The notes beneath the pieces were generated by a model that was not told the origin of the DNA, ran no database searches, and saw nothing but the letters and a program-made list of their open reading frames with translations. Shown piece by piece: positions 1-7,647 of a DNA stretch of 64,000 nucleotides. This DNA is from Phaeobacter porticola (GTDB lineage: Bacteria > Pseudomonadota > Alphaproteobacteria > Rhodobacterales > Rhodobacteraceae). Both the position numbers and the translations under genes were made by a program. The stretch spans positions 1 through 64,000 of the forward strand of contig NZ_CP016366.1 in assembly GCF_001888185.1 (NCBI RefSeq), in the 5' to 3' direction. Position 1 is the first letter of the stretch. Each line of letters opens with the position of its first letter.

Positions 1-1176
1 GTGACAGAGTCCACCACAATAAACCACCGCATCCGCGACAATGCCGAACGGCTCGCGGCCGCGTTGGAAAGCCATATGCTCAAGAGCTTTGCGCCCGATG
101 CGCGCAAGGAACTGCGCCTGTTCAGCGCGGGTGAATCCGCCGACCTGCTGGGAATTTCAGCGAGCTTTCTGCGCAAACTGCACTTTGACGGCCGCATCCT
201 TGATGTTCACACCACCCCAGGTGGCCGGCGCCATTATTCTGCCGAAGATCTGCTGGCAATCCGCCATACGCTGGAAAGCACAGCCAAGACGCCGGGCACC
301 TATCTGCCCGGTCGCCGCGAGGGCGACAAGGTGCAGGTGCTGTCCTTCCTGAACTTCAAGGGCGGATCGGGCAAGACAACCAGTTCGATCCACACCGCAC
401 AGCGGCTTGCGCTAAAAGGCTATCGCGTGCTGGCGGTGGATATTGACCCGCAGGCGTCGCTGACGACGTTGTTTGGCTATCGACCTGAGTATGATTTCCT
501 GGCTTCCGGCACCATCTACGATGCGATCCGTTACGATGATCCGGTGCCGCTCCAACAGATCATCCAGAAGACCTATTTCACCGGCATTGATCTGGCGCCA
601 GCTGGGCTGATGCTGCAGGAATTTGAACACGAAACACCGCAGGCGTTGATCAACAATATCCAGCCGCCTTTCTTTGCCCGCATGGCGACGGTGCTGCAGG
701 AGGTTGAGGCGGATTATGACGTGATCCTTTTCGACTGCCCGCCCCAGCTTGGCTATCTGACAATGTCGGCGCTTTGTGCCTCGACCGGGGTTCTGATTAC
801 CGTTGTCCCGAATATGCTCGATGTCGCCTCAATGTCGCAATTCCTGCAGATGAGCGCGGATCTTCTGGACGTGGTTGGCAATGCCGGCGCGCAGATGGAG
901 TTCGATTTCCTGCGCTTCCTCATTAACCGGTATGAGCCCAATGACGGGCCGCAACAACAGGTGGTTGCCTTCCTCAGGCAACTCTTTGGTAAAGAAGTCA
1001 TGACCGCGCATATGCTTAAATCTACTGCCGTTTCTGACGCGGGCCTCACTCAGCAAACTGTCTATGAAGTAGAGCGTACGCAGTTCCATCGAAATACTTA
1101 CGATCGTGCAATAGACTCTCTCAACCAAGTCAATGAAGAGATCGAAACACTCATTCAACATGCATGGGGTCGCTAA
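1..1176 (+). CDS. repA: RepA, ParA-type partition ATPase of a repABC replicon
   Basis: A 391-residue ParA-family ATPase that drives plasmid partition and, in repABC systems, represses its own operon. The N-terminal part (about residues 40-90) has a MerR-like helix-turn-helix. The deviant Walker A motif KGGSGKTT is at residues 120-127, followed by AVDIDPQ (about 145-151) and a Walker B-like ILFDCPP near 240. The frame starts with GTG at base 1, so a few upstream residues could lie outside the window, but 391 residues is the usual family length. Its stop overlaps the repB start by one base (TAATG), indicating translational coupling. Identification as RepA rests on domain order plus the repB-repC neighbours. 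Confidence 0.95.
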   Translation: MTESTTINHRIRDNAERLAAALESHMLKSFAPDARKELRLFSAGESADLLGISASFLRKLHFDGRILDVHTTPGGRRHYSAEDLLAIRHTLESTAKTPGTYLPGRREGDKVQVLSFLNFKGGSGKTTSSIHTAQRLALKGYRVLAVDIDPQASLTTLFGYRPEYDFLASGTIYDAIRYDDPVPLQQIIQKTYFTGIDLAPAGLMLQEFEHETPQALINNIQPPFFARMATVLQEVEADYDVILFDCPPQLGYLTMSALCASTGVLITVVPNMLDVASMSQFLQMSADLLDVVGNAGAQMEFDFLRFLINRYEPNDGPQQQVVAFLRQLFGKEVMTAHMLKSTAVSDAGLTQQTVYEVERTQFHRNTYDRAIDSLNQVNEEIETLIQHAWGR

Positions 1177-2153
1177 TGGCACGCAAAGGAATTCTCAGCT
1201 CTGACACCACTCCAACCACCGCCCAACGGTCCGAGCCAAAAGCCCGAATGATGCCACGTGGTGCGGTTGGGGCCCTGCAATCCTCGCTGACGCGGCTGCA
1301 GGAAAACGCGGTACAGGACATCGACGCCGCACTGATCGATGATGCCGGGCTTGAGGACCGTTTGGGTCTGGATGATGCCGCGCACCGTCAACTGGTCGAA
1401 AGCCTGCGCACCTATGGCCAGCAGGTGCCCGTTCTGCTGCGCCCCAATTCCAAGGTTCAGGGACGATTTGAGATCGTCTATGGTCGCCGACGGCTGAAAG
1501 CGCTGCGTGAGCTGGGGGTGCCGGTCAAGGCAATGATCCGCCAGCTGGATGACCATGCCCTCGTGATGGCGCAGGGTCAGGAAAATACGGCACGTCAGGA
1601 TCTGTCTTTTATTGAAAAGGCATCATTTGCCGCGCAATTACAGGACAGTGGCTATGACCGGCAGACAATCGCCGCAGCACTGTCAATTGATATGCCGATG
1701 GTGTCGCGCATGTTGAAGGTGGGCACAGCCTTTGACCTGGATTTCCTCCGTCAGATCGGCTCTGCGCCTGGCATTGGCCGCGAACGCTGGATGGCGCTGG
1801 CCAAGGCGATGCAGGAGCCGGGAGCGCGCGCCCGTGTGCTGGACCGAATGCGCACGCCCAACTTTCCGGCCGCGCCGTCCGATGCCCGGTTTGAGGCGGC
1901 ATTGGCCCTTGCACAACAGGCCAGAAGCGAAAAACCAAAACCCAAATCTGCCAAGACCCCTGCCCCGCATGCCCGCGTGCTTGAGGGGCTGAATGGCCGT
2001 CCTCTGGCTGACCTTCGCCGCAGTGGCAAGGGTGTCTCGGTGACGATCGCGGCAAAGGACAACGCAGAATTTGATGCATGGTTCGAGGCAAATGCCGAAA
2101 CCCTGCTAAACGAGCTTCACGAGCGTTTCATGACAGAAACCTCGGAAGAGTAA
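1176..2153 (+). CDS. repB: RepB, ParB-type centromere-binding protein
   Basis: A 325-residue ParB/RepB protein that binds parS and loads the partition complex. The start MARKGILS at 1176 is preferred over an ATG 12 bases upstream, because it overlaps the repA stop as TAATG and the sequence is typical of RepB N-termini. The ParB nuclease-like domain (about residues 55-140) includes YGRRRLKALRE and GQENTARQDLSFIEKA. A helix-turn-helix follows (about 155-180, DRQTIAAALSIDMPMVSRML). The C-terminal 90 residues should carry the dimerisation region. Its likely target is the palindrome found three times downstream (3455, 3601, 5265). Confidence 0.95.
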   Translation: MARKGILSSDTTPTTAQRSEPKARMMPRGAVGALQSSLTRLQENAVQDIDAALIDDAGLEDRLGLDDAAHRQLVESLRTYGQQVPVLLRPNSKVQGRFEIVYGRRRLKALRELGVPVKAMIRQLDDHALVMAQGQENTARQDLSFIEKASFAAQLQDSGYDRQTIAAALSIDMPMVSRMLKVGTAFDLDFLRQIGSAPGIGRERWMALAKAMQEPGARARVLDRMRTPNFPAAPSDARFEAALALAQQARSEKPKPKSAKTPAPHARVLEGLNGRPLADLRRSGKGVSVTIAAKDNAEFDAWFEANAETLLNELHERFMTETSEE

Positions 2154-2199
2154 CAAACAACAGGCAAGAGACAGGAAAGGAGGCACGAACCCCGGCAAG

Positions 2200-2251
2200 A
2201 AAAAAAGCCCCCCAGGACATACATCCCAGAAGGCTCATTTCAAACTTAGCA
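2200..2251 (-). ncRNA. Candidate counter-transcribed antisense RNA (inc-alpha ctRNA) opposing the repC leader
   Basis: The repB-repC gap carries a complete minus-strand transcription unit of about 50 nt. A hairpin (2207-2235, AGCC...GGCT with several G-U pairs) is followed on the minus strand by a run of T (2206-2200), the form of an intrinsic terminator. A good sigma70 promoter lies just upstream (2286-2258). In repABC plasmids a small antisense RNA from exactly this gap controls RepC synthesis and incompatibility. Position, size and signals all fit. The exact transcription start is inferred. Confidence 0.72.
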
Positions 2252-2257
2252 TCCTTG

Positions 2258-2286
2258 GAATACCCCCTTCGAATCATTGTTGTCAA
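2258..2286 (-). promoter_or_regulatory. Promoter of the antisense RNA
   Basis: On the minus strand TTGACA (2286-2281) is a perfect -35 box. It is followed after 17 bases by GTATTC (2263-2258) as the -10 box. Transcription would start near 2251 and run into the terminator hairpin at 2235-2200. Confidence 0.65.
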
Positions 2287-2338
2287 CTCTGTGCGCTGCA
2301 CAGGGGCGGATGATTTTTGCCTTTTCGTGAAAAAATCT

Positions 2339-3493
2339 ATGAAACATGCTTCCCAAGTCACGTTTGGGATGGCGGAGCCATGTGCCCTGCCCTCCGTGGA
2401 CAAATGGGACATCCTCTCAGCGTTGACCAAGGCAGCGCCCGAATTTGGTGTGTCTCATCGAACGCTCAGCGTTCTAAAAGCCCTGATGACATTTCTGCCA
2501 GAGCAAATGATTTCGGCAGAACGCGGTGGGACTGTGGTCTTTCCATCGAACCGCAAACTCAGTGAGCGGTTGAACGGAATGCCCGAAAGCACATTGCGGC
2601 GTCATCTTGCCAAGCTGGTCGAGACCGGAATTGTCAGCCGTCATGACAGCCCCAACCGCAAACGTTTTGCCCGCAACATCGGCTCGAACCGTGCGGTGGC
2701 CTATGGGTTTGACCTCTCCCCGCTCGCTGTCCACACCGCTCAGGTGCAGGCGATCGCAGCAGAGGCTGCCCTGAAGGCCGAGCGTATTGCCGTGCTACGG
2801 GATCGGCTCGCCCTGTTACGGCAAGAAATCCTGACATCAGATCTGCAGCTGCCCCCCCTGCCCCGGGAAACATTAGAACGCGCCCGCCTGACCCTACGCC
2901 GCCGCGCCGATGAGGCAGATCTGATCGCGCTGATCGACGCATTGACTGATATCGTCGCCACCCTGCCTGCCCCCCAGACACAAAACACGCAATTGGAAAC
3001 ATGCGCCGCGTCAGCGGAAATGAGCGGCAGCGACAACCATAATGAACGGCACATACAGTATTTAAATAAATCTATTTCTGACTCTGAAGGATCGCCACAA
3101 CCTGCAACGAAAGAGGCGGAGGACACATCAACGCAAAGCATAGAAGAGCCACTGCAAGATGTTCTGTCGTCCTGTCATGAATACAAGCAGTTCTTTCCCG
3201 ATGGCATCCGATCCTGGCATGATCTCACACGCACAGCCTGCCAGTTGGTGCCGATGATGGGGATTGAACAACCCGTCTTTCACGAAGCAGAGCGCATCAT
3301 GGGCACACAGAAAGCCTCTACGCTGGTGCTGTGTATGCTTGAGCGACTTGGCGAGATCCGCAGCCCGGGTGCCTATCTCCGTCGTCTATCGCAACAGGCA
3401 CGAGTGGGGCAGTTTTCGATCAGGACGATCATCGCATCAATCAGACAACGGCAGAAATTGTCAGCTGACAATTTTGACGCTGTTCCGGCCTGA
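2339..3493 (+). CDS. repC: RepC, plasmid replication initiator
   Basis: A 384-residue RepC, the replication initiator of repABC plasmids, whose origin normally lies within its own gene. The N-terminal winged-helix region is recognisable (LPSVDKWDILSALTKAA, then FPSNRKLSERLNGMPESTLRRHLAKL). The C-terminal domain follows a variable linker. ATG 2339 was chosen because it lies just downstream of the antisense-RNA region. The open frame extends upstream to 2078, overlapping repB, but that part has no RepC character. No strong ribosome site is visible, consistent with translation controlled by leader structure. A parS-like palindrome overlaps the last codons. Confidence 0.93.
   Translation: MKHASQVTFGMAEPCALPSVDKWDILSALTKAAPEFGVSHRTLSVLKALMTFLPEQMISAERGGTVVFPSNRKLSERLNGMPESTLRRHLAKLVETGIVSRHDSPNRKRFARNIGSNRAVAYGFDLSPLAVHTAQVQAIAAEAALKAERIAVLRDRLALLRQEILTSDLQLPPLPRETLERARLTLRRRADEADLIALIDALTDIVATLPAPQTQNTQLETCAASAEMSGSDNHNERHIQYLNKSISDSEGSPQPATKEAEDTSTQSIEEPLQDVLSSCHEYKQFFPDGIRSWHDLTRTACQLVPMMGIEQPVFHEAERIMGTQKASTLVLCMLERLGEIRSPGAYLRRLSQQARVGQFSIRTIIASIRQRQKLSADNFDAVPA
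3455..3474. promoter_or_regulatory. parS-like palindrome 1, inside the 3' end of repC
   Basis: A perfect 20-bp palindrome with core ATTGTCAGCTGACAAT. It follows the symmetry of known repABC parS sites (conserved GC-GC centre, outer A/T). The same core recurs at 5265-5288 and, with one central mismatch, at 3601-3620. Confidence 0.8.
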
Positions 3494-3600
3494 TCCGATG
3501 TTGCATGATACAGAACCCATGTGCCGACGCAGGCCATCCCTTAAGATCAGACCTGTGCAAATCTACGGCTTAGTGATGGTCTGAGATTTCATATATCAGA

Positions 3601-3620
3601 AAATTGTCTGCTGACAATTT
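3601..3620. promoter_or_regulatory. parS-like palindrome 2, downstream of repC
   Basis: Core ATTGTCTGCTGACAAT, identical to copy 1 except for one base next to the dyad centre. It sits in the repC-hydrolase gap (3494-3686), which holds no other recognisable feature. Confidence 0.75.
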
Positions 3621-3686
3621 CAGGGACACTACCCTAGAAACCAGAGACTTAACCAGAGAAGGAAAGCGGCAAGGGCAGGTGCATCA

Positions 3687-4571
3687 TCACGCACTCACCA
3701 CATCAATATCCTCGTTTGCTGTCTCGGGAAGTGCCAGCAGATCGCCCCAGACCGCCTCATTGCCCGCCCCAAGTATCTCGATATGGCCAAGGAACCTGTG
3801 ATCATAGTCCGCAGGATCAAACGTGACAAAACGCCCGCCACAATTACGCAAAGTGTCCGCATAGCGCTGAACCCCACTTGGCGGCACAACCACGTCGTCC
3901 TTGGCAACGCAAATCCGAAGCTGGGGCAGGGGGCGTTGGTAATCTGGGCGTGGCAGGGCGCTGCCGATATCGCAGGCAAAGAAATCACGACGGGTGCACC
4001 AGCGGCGCCACTGCCAATAAACCCCGCCAGGCAGATCGGAACCAAACCCCAGAGATTTTCCGGGCAGGTATCCCATCATAGCCGTTGCCAGCGGGCCAAG
4101 CAGAAACCAAAAGGCCAAAACAAAGGGGCGATAGCTCCACGGGTGGTCCCAATGATAGGCAAAGCCGCTGCCGATTGTCGTGATCCGGGTCACACGCGGA
4201 TCATAGTCATGGAAGGCCACGCCAAGCCCCCCCAGCGAGTGCCCCAGGATCCAGAGCGGCCCATGAGGGGCCAGATTCGTAAGGGTCGCCAAGGCCGCGC
4301 TTTGATCATCCAGCATCCAGTCCGCCATTGTCAGCGGGCTGTCTTTCTGGTGTCGGGACAGACTTTCTCCAAAGTCGCGGTAATCATAGGTCAGCACGTT
4401 TAGGCGCTGTTGCACCGCCCACTGCGCGAAATGGCGATAATACCGCTGCGGAACACCGGTGGCGCCGTTCAGGACCAAAGAAGCGCGGGGGGTACCGCTG
4501 GCCCGATAGAAAGTGCCTACCATCGTTGATCCTGCGCAGGGGATCGTGACTTTCTCAGCGGCCTGTTCCAT
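3687..4571 (-). CDS. Alpha/beta hydrolase under TetR control
   Basis: A 294-residue alpha/beta-hydrolase-fold protein. The nucleophile elbow is GHSLGG (about residues 109-114), and a late DHRFLGH supplies the likely catalytic His (about 260). A hydrophobic stretch near residues 145-165 may form a lid or membrane contact. The substrate cannot be predicted. It is divergent from a tetR gene across 85 bp holding two copies of a TetR-type operator, so it is very likely that regulator's target. The pair sits between the second and third parS sites and is not part of the replication machinery. Confidence 0.82.
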   Translation of the reverse strand: MEQAAEKVTIPCAGSTMVGTFYRASGTPRASLVLNGATGVPQRYYRHFAQWAVQQRLNVLTYDYRDFGESLSRHQKDSPLTMADWMLDDQSAALATLTNLAPHGPLWILGHSLGGLGVAFHDYDPRVTRITTIGSGFAYHWDHPWSYRPFVLAFWFLLGPLATAMMGYLPGKSLGFGSDLPGGVYWQWRRWCTRRDFFACDIGSALPRPDYQRPLPQLRICVAKDDVVVPPSGVQRYADTLRNCGGRFVTFDPADYDHRFLGHIEILGAGNEAVWGDLLALPETANEDIDVVSA

Positions 4572-4593
4572 CAGATTTTCTCACATTCCACTA

Positions 4594-4638
4594 CCTAGAC
4601 CACTTGGTCTATAGCAGCTGTAGACCAAGTGGTCTAGG
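4594..4638. promoter_or_regulatory. Double operator for the adjacent TetR regulator
   Basis: Two 16-bp near-palindromes in mirror orientation: TAGACCACTTGGTCTA (4596-4611) and TAGACCAAGTGGTCTA (4621-4636), each extended by CC/GG. TAGACC-n4-GGTCTA is the operator type known for LmrA/YxaF-like TetR proteins. Placement between divergent genes suggests control of both. Confidence 0.85.
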
Positions 4639-4656
4639 TGCGATAGGGATGACGCC

Positions 4657-5214
4657 ATGTCATCAAGTGAGAACCGCGATAAACTGATCCGCATTGCCTC
4701 CCGGCTGTTTCGCAGCAAGGGCTATAATGGGGTTGGGCTGAAAGAGATCCTTGTGGCGGCAGAACTGCCCAAGGGATCGCTGTATTATCATTTTCCGGGC
4801 GGCAAGGTCGAATTGGCTGATGCAGCAACCCGTTGGGCAGGTGATTGGGTGGCGCGGATGTTGGGCCAGTGTTTTGATGCCGCGACGAGTTTTGAAGAGG
4901 GTGGGGTAAAGGCCTGCGAGGCGCTTGCCGTAGCTGCTGATCACCACAACAGCGTGCCAGCCTGTCCCGTGGTCAGCATCCTTCAGGCGGCCCCATCCGA
5001 ACCCGCGCTGCGCAAAACTGCCGAAGAAATTTATGACACATGGACCGCGGGTCTGGTCGGACAGGCGGAACGGTTCGGGGTCGGCGACGCCCAGCAGGCA
5101 GCGCTGTCGCTGCACATGCGGCTGCAAGGGGCGTGGATCATCGCCTATGCCCAACAATCCGGTGCGCCCTTTCATCACCTCGCCGCAGAGCTGCGCGAAG
5201 GGATAACTGGCTGA
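4657..5214 (+). CDS. TetR-family repressor, LmrA/YxaF-like
   Basis: A 185-residue TetR regulator. The N-terminal helix-turn-helix (about residues 8-55) reads RLFRSKGYNGVGLKEILVAA then PKGSLYYHFPGGKVEL, the form typical of the LmrA/YxaF branch. The C-terminal ligand domain contains CPVVSI, also common in that branch. AGGG lies about 10 bases before ATG 4657. It probably represses itself and the divergent hydrolase, and responds to a small hydrophobic or electrophilic ligand (family inference). Confidence 0.92.
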   Translation: MSSSENRDKLIRIASRLFRSKGYNGVGLKEILVAAELPKGSLYYHFPGGKVELADAATRWAGDWVARMLGQCFDAATSFEEGGVKACEALAVAADHHNSVPACPVVSILQAAPSEPALRKTAEEIYDTWTAGLVGQAERFGVGDAQQAALSLHMRLQGAWIIAYAQQSGAPFHHLAAELREGITG

Positions 5215-5264
5215 TCTGGTGTGCCCCTAGATCGCGGTAGTGATACGGCCAGGGCAGGGGGCAG

Positions 5265-5288
5265 GAAAATTGTCAGCTGACAATTTTC
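5265..5288. promoter_or_regulatory. parS-like palindrome 3
   Basis: The longest copy: a perfect 24-bp palindrome with the same ATTGTCAGCTGACAAT core, extended to GAAA...TTTC. It lies between the tetR gene and ccdB, 1.8 kb from copy 1. Confidence 0.8.
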
Positions 5289-5337
5289 ACAACGGTGGGG
5301 CAGGGCAGGCAGTCGGACAAGAGGCGGCGTGCGCCCC

Positions 5338-5637
5338 TCAGATCCCTGTCAGCGCAAGGTCAAGCGCCTGCATGATATCGCTGTCACAGGATGCGAGGTT
5401 CAGGACAGGTGTTTTCAGCAGCGACGCGGGAACAGCCGAGAGAAACTGCGTCACCATCACATAGCGCCCTGAGCGAATGTCAAATATCGGGTTCAGCCGC
5501 TTTGCCGGTGCGGGTGCTGCATCAAGGGGCATCAGCGGCACAACGATCCGCGTGTTCAGGCTCTCAAGAAGATCGGCCTGAACATCCAAAAGATACCCGG
5601 TGCTGTCAGGGCTGCTGTAGACGTCGAACCGGGCCAT
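5338..5637 (-). CDS. ccdB: CcdB-family gyrase-poisoning toxin
   Basis: A 99-residue CcdB toxin. It has the family start MARFDVY, central VPLMPL, FDIRSGRYVM and the C-terminal region around DIMQALDLALTGI. CcdB proteins trap DNA gyrase; the antitoxin gene lies immediately upstream. The start at 5637 is chosen because its ATG overlaps the ccdA stop by one base (TGATG). An in-frame ATG further upstream would run inside ccdA. The role is plasmid maintenance, fitting its place beside the replication module. Confidence 0.93.
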   Translation of the reverse strand: MARFDVYSSPDSTGYLLDVQADLLESLNTRIVVPLMPLDAAPAPAKRLNPIFDIRSGRYVMVTQFLSAVPASLLKTPVLNLASCDSDIMQALDLALTGI

Positions 5638-5873
5638 CAGAAGGGGCGATAGCGATCCAGAGGCAAGCCATTTTCCTCGACCCACCGGTTTGATGATTGC
5701 AGCGCCGTTGCGTTTTCGCGTTTCCACTCTTCGGTCTTGGCTTCGTGCACAGCTTGCCGCAAACCGGCTTCAGCCGCCTGAGACAGATTGACCCCAAAAG
5801 CGCGCGCCTCCGACAAAAGCCCCTGATCCAACGTCAGGTTTGTCGGCTTTTTGGGTAAGGATTGTGACTGCAT
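5637..5873 (-). CDS. ccdA: CcdA-family antitoxin
   Basis: A 78-residue antitoxin. The N-terminal ribbon-helix-helix region (KKPTNLTLDQGLLSEARAFG) binds DNA. The C-terminal part (WKRENATALQSSNRWVEENG) is the toxin-neutralising tail and ends in the usual LPLDRYRPF-type motif. It is co-transcribed with ccdB with a one-base overlap. The start at MQSQS (5873) is preferred over codons eight residues upstream because it begins the conserved region. Confidence 0.92.
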   Translation of the reverse strand: MQSQSLPKKPTNLTLDQGLLSEARAFGVNLSQAAEAGLRQAVHEAKTEEWKRENATALQSSNRWVEENGLPLDRYRPF

Positions 5874-5938
5874 CGATCCACCTCTCATGCGCATCATATA
5901 TGCGCAGCATCTCTGCGGTCAAGTTCTGGAACCAGGGG

Positions 5939-6140
5939 CCACAAAAAGTGAAGGTGTCCTTCGGATTTTGTGACTGATCGAGGAAGGCCTTTTGGGTCCC
6001 TCAAATGTGTCCGACCCGGGTTCCGGTCTGTCTTTCCGGAATGAACGCAAGCAGGTGTCTTGCCCCAGTCCGTCGCTTCGCGGTGGGAGCATAGAGAGCT
6101 GCGCCACACCAGCGAAGTCGAGCTGGCGCAGCCGCTCGAG
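5939..6140. repeat. Diverged repeat, copy A (partner at 13795-14012)
   Basis: About 200 bp clearly alignable with 13795-14012 over the block ...CGG-TTTTGTGACTGA..., GGTCCCTCA-ATG-GTCCG, CGGT-TG and AGGTGTCTTG. Weak protein similarity continues downstream (copy A SRWEHRELRHT; copy B SWWRHKELRRT), so part of it may be a decayed coding region. The frame from 6045 to 6251 is open but has no convincing start. Function unknown. Confidence 0.6.
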
Positions 6141-6379
6141 CGGTTTCCCCTGGATGAGGCCTATATGCCATCCATCACACGGTTCATAGTCGATGTGGTG
6201 AAGGCCACCGGCACGTTTGAAACCTTCGAACCAGAGAATGATCCCGAATGATGGCACGCGATTGGTAGGGCAAAGGGTCGGGTGATGCGTGGTTTCGATC
6301 CCAGGACAGGCTCAAGGTCTGATGGTGTCCATGTTAGCCAAGAGTATCGACTTTCGCAGATTGTATCTCGGATAACCCG

Positions 6380-6460
6380 GGGCAGACAGCCCCGCCGCAT
6401 TCTTGAATGCGGGCGCGAATCCCAATTGTGTTGTCCCGGACAACACAATTGGTTGAAGGA
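6380..6460. other. Candidate origin of transfer upstream of mobC
   Basis: Immediately before mobC lies an almost perfect inverted repeat at 6422-6452. Two 15-bp arms, CCAATTGTGTTGTCC and its complement, are separated by one base. A shorter hairpin (GGGGCAGACAGCCCC, about 6380-6394) lies to its left. An inverted repeat directly upstream of a MobC-type gene is the usual architecture of an oriT. No nic site could be identified from sequence alone. Confidence 0.45.
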
Positions 6461-6467
6461 TGGACTA

Positions 6468-7058
6468 ATGCAGGATAGGCCGAGCGCCAGCGATGGGTCA
6501 CAAATCATTATGTCTCAGAAATCGGAAGTCGTAAAAAGCCGTGTGTCACCCGACAGCAAAGCCCGCTTTGAAGCGGTTGCTGCCGAGCACGGCGTGTCAC
6601 CTTCGAAGTTTCTTCGACAATTGGTTGAGACCGTTTCCGGGGACGCTGAGGTTCCCAGCAGTAAACCGAGCCAGGCGCGTAGAGAGGGTAAGTTGACTGT
6701 GCGTCTCGCGACGAGTGTTCGGGATGAGATCGAAAAGGAAGCTAGGGAGCAGGGGGTTCCTCCTTCAACTTGGGCAGCTAGAATTTTGACAGCCCGTACC
6801 TTGTCCGCGCCTCAGCCCGTTCAGGGTGAGCGGCGAAATATCCGCTCGGGGTTTCGGCAGCTTCGCGGTGCGGCAACGACCCTGAACCAGATTGCAGCGG
6901 CCATGAACCGAGGCGGTTTCACCGGCAGAAACTATGCTCCGGCGCGGAATGGGTTGAATGAACTGCGCGACTCGGTCGAGAGCCTGCGGGAACTGTTGAG
7001 GCAGTATGCTGCTGGCCGTTTGAAATTTCAGTTAGGGGGTGATCTGACCGATGAGTGA
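6468..7058 (+). CDS. MobC-like plasmid mobilisation (relaxosome) protein
   Basis: A 196-residue protein with an N-terminal ribbon-helix-helix-like region (SRVSPDSKARFEAVAAEHG...FLRQLVET). A second such segment follows (KLTVRLATSVRDEIEKEAREQG), then the MobC-type C-terminus GFRQLRGAATTLNQIAAAMNR and a helical end. MobC proteins melt oriT DNA for the relaxase. ATG 6468 is chosen because AAGGA lies seven bases before it. ATG 6510 is an alternative. It is followed, with overlap, by what seems to be the first codons of a truncated relaxase. Confidence 0.75.
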   Translation: MQDRPSASDGSQIIMSQKSEVVKSRVSPDSKARFEAVAAEHGVSPSKFLRQLVETVSGDAEVPSSKPSQARREGKLTVRLATSVRDEIEKEAREQGVPPSTWAARILTARTLSAPQPVQGERRNIRSGFRQLRGAATTLNQIAAAMNRGGFTGRNYAPARNGLNELRDSVESLRELLRQYAAGRLKFQLGGDLTDE

Positions 7059-7169
7059 TTTCAAGACAGAGCTTGGGTTTCAGGATTTCTGGGCGCACCC
7101 TGTACGCTCCGGTGCCGTCAAGAGAGCTGGACCAGAACTGTCTTACGTCAACGCTTTTGAGTCCAAATA
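7050..7169 (+). pseudogene. Probable 5' remnant of a relaxase gene
   Basis: A 39-codon frame (MSDFKTELGFQDFWAHPV...) overlaps the mobC end by nine bases and stops just before an IS3 fragment. Relaxase genes commonly follow mobC with such an overlap. From memory, this N-terminus resembles the region before the catalytic domain in some rhodobacterial MOB-P relaxases. No catalytic motif survives, so the call is tentative. Confidence 0.4.
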
Positions 7170-7224
7170 GCCGTATTTGATAAGAGAGTGTTCTTGGCTC
7201 ATCGTAACCATTGAGGAGTGGAAG

Positions 7225-7398
7225 ATGAGAAAGACATCCAAAATCCCAAACGAGAAGATCGTCAAAGATATCAAGCGTGCGGCCCGCAAACAGTATTTCT
7301 TTGAAGAGAAGATCAGAGTCGTTTGGGACGGCTTGCGTGGGGAGGACCGCATTGCTGAGCTGTGTCGCCGCGAATGCATATTGCAGTGCATCTATTAG
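7225..7398 (+). pseudogene. IS3-family transposase OrfA, 5' fragment
   Basis: The first about 50 codons match the OrfA helix-turn-helix of IS3-family elements (AARKQYFFEEKIRVVWDGLRGEDRIAELCRRE). The similarity then ends abruptly near 7375, and the frame runs into unrelated sequence (stop 7398). GAGGAG-type ribosome site before ATG 7225. An insertion scar within the mobilisation region. Confidence 0.82.
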
Positions 7399-7513
7399 CT
7401 TTGGTGCAAGCTGCATCTCGGTATAGATGAAGAAACACTGGAGCTCTGCGCGGTTGGCGTCACGATAAGCAATGTCGGCGACGCACCTATGCTGCCCAAC
7501 CTCCTGAATTAGA

Positions 7514-7605
7514 TCCCGCCCGACCAAGGGATTGCCACGGTCACCACTGATGGGGCTTATGACACGCGCAGATGCCACAATGTGATTGCCGCTCGCGGAG
7601 CTCCT
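7514..7605 (+). pseudogene. IS5-family transposase fragment
   Basis: A short in-frame stretch reads IATVTTDGAYDTRRCHNVIAARG. This is the block around the second catalytic Asp of IS5-type transposases. Nothing on either side continues the protein, so it is a scar. Its end runs in frame into the next hydrolase gene. Confidence 0.78.
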
Positions 7606-7647
7606 CCTTATCTATCTGTCAGATGGCAACGTTCAGGGCGATTTCAA

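Noticed and set aside
829-1182. Minus-strand 117-codon frame under repA
   Set aside because: Shadow of repA: no ribosome site, no recognisable domain, and fully inside a well-supported gene.
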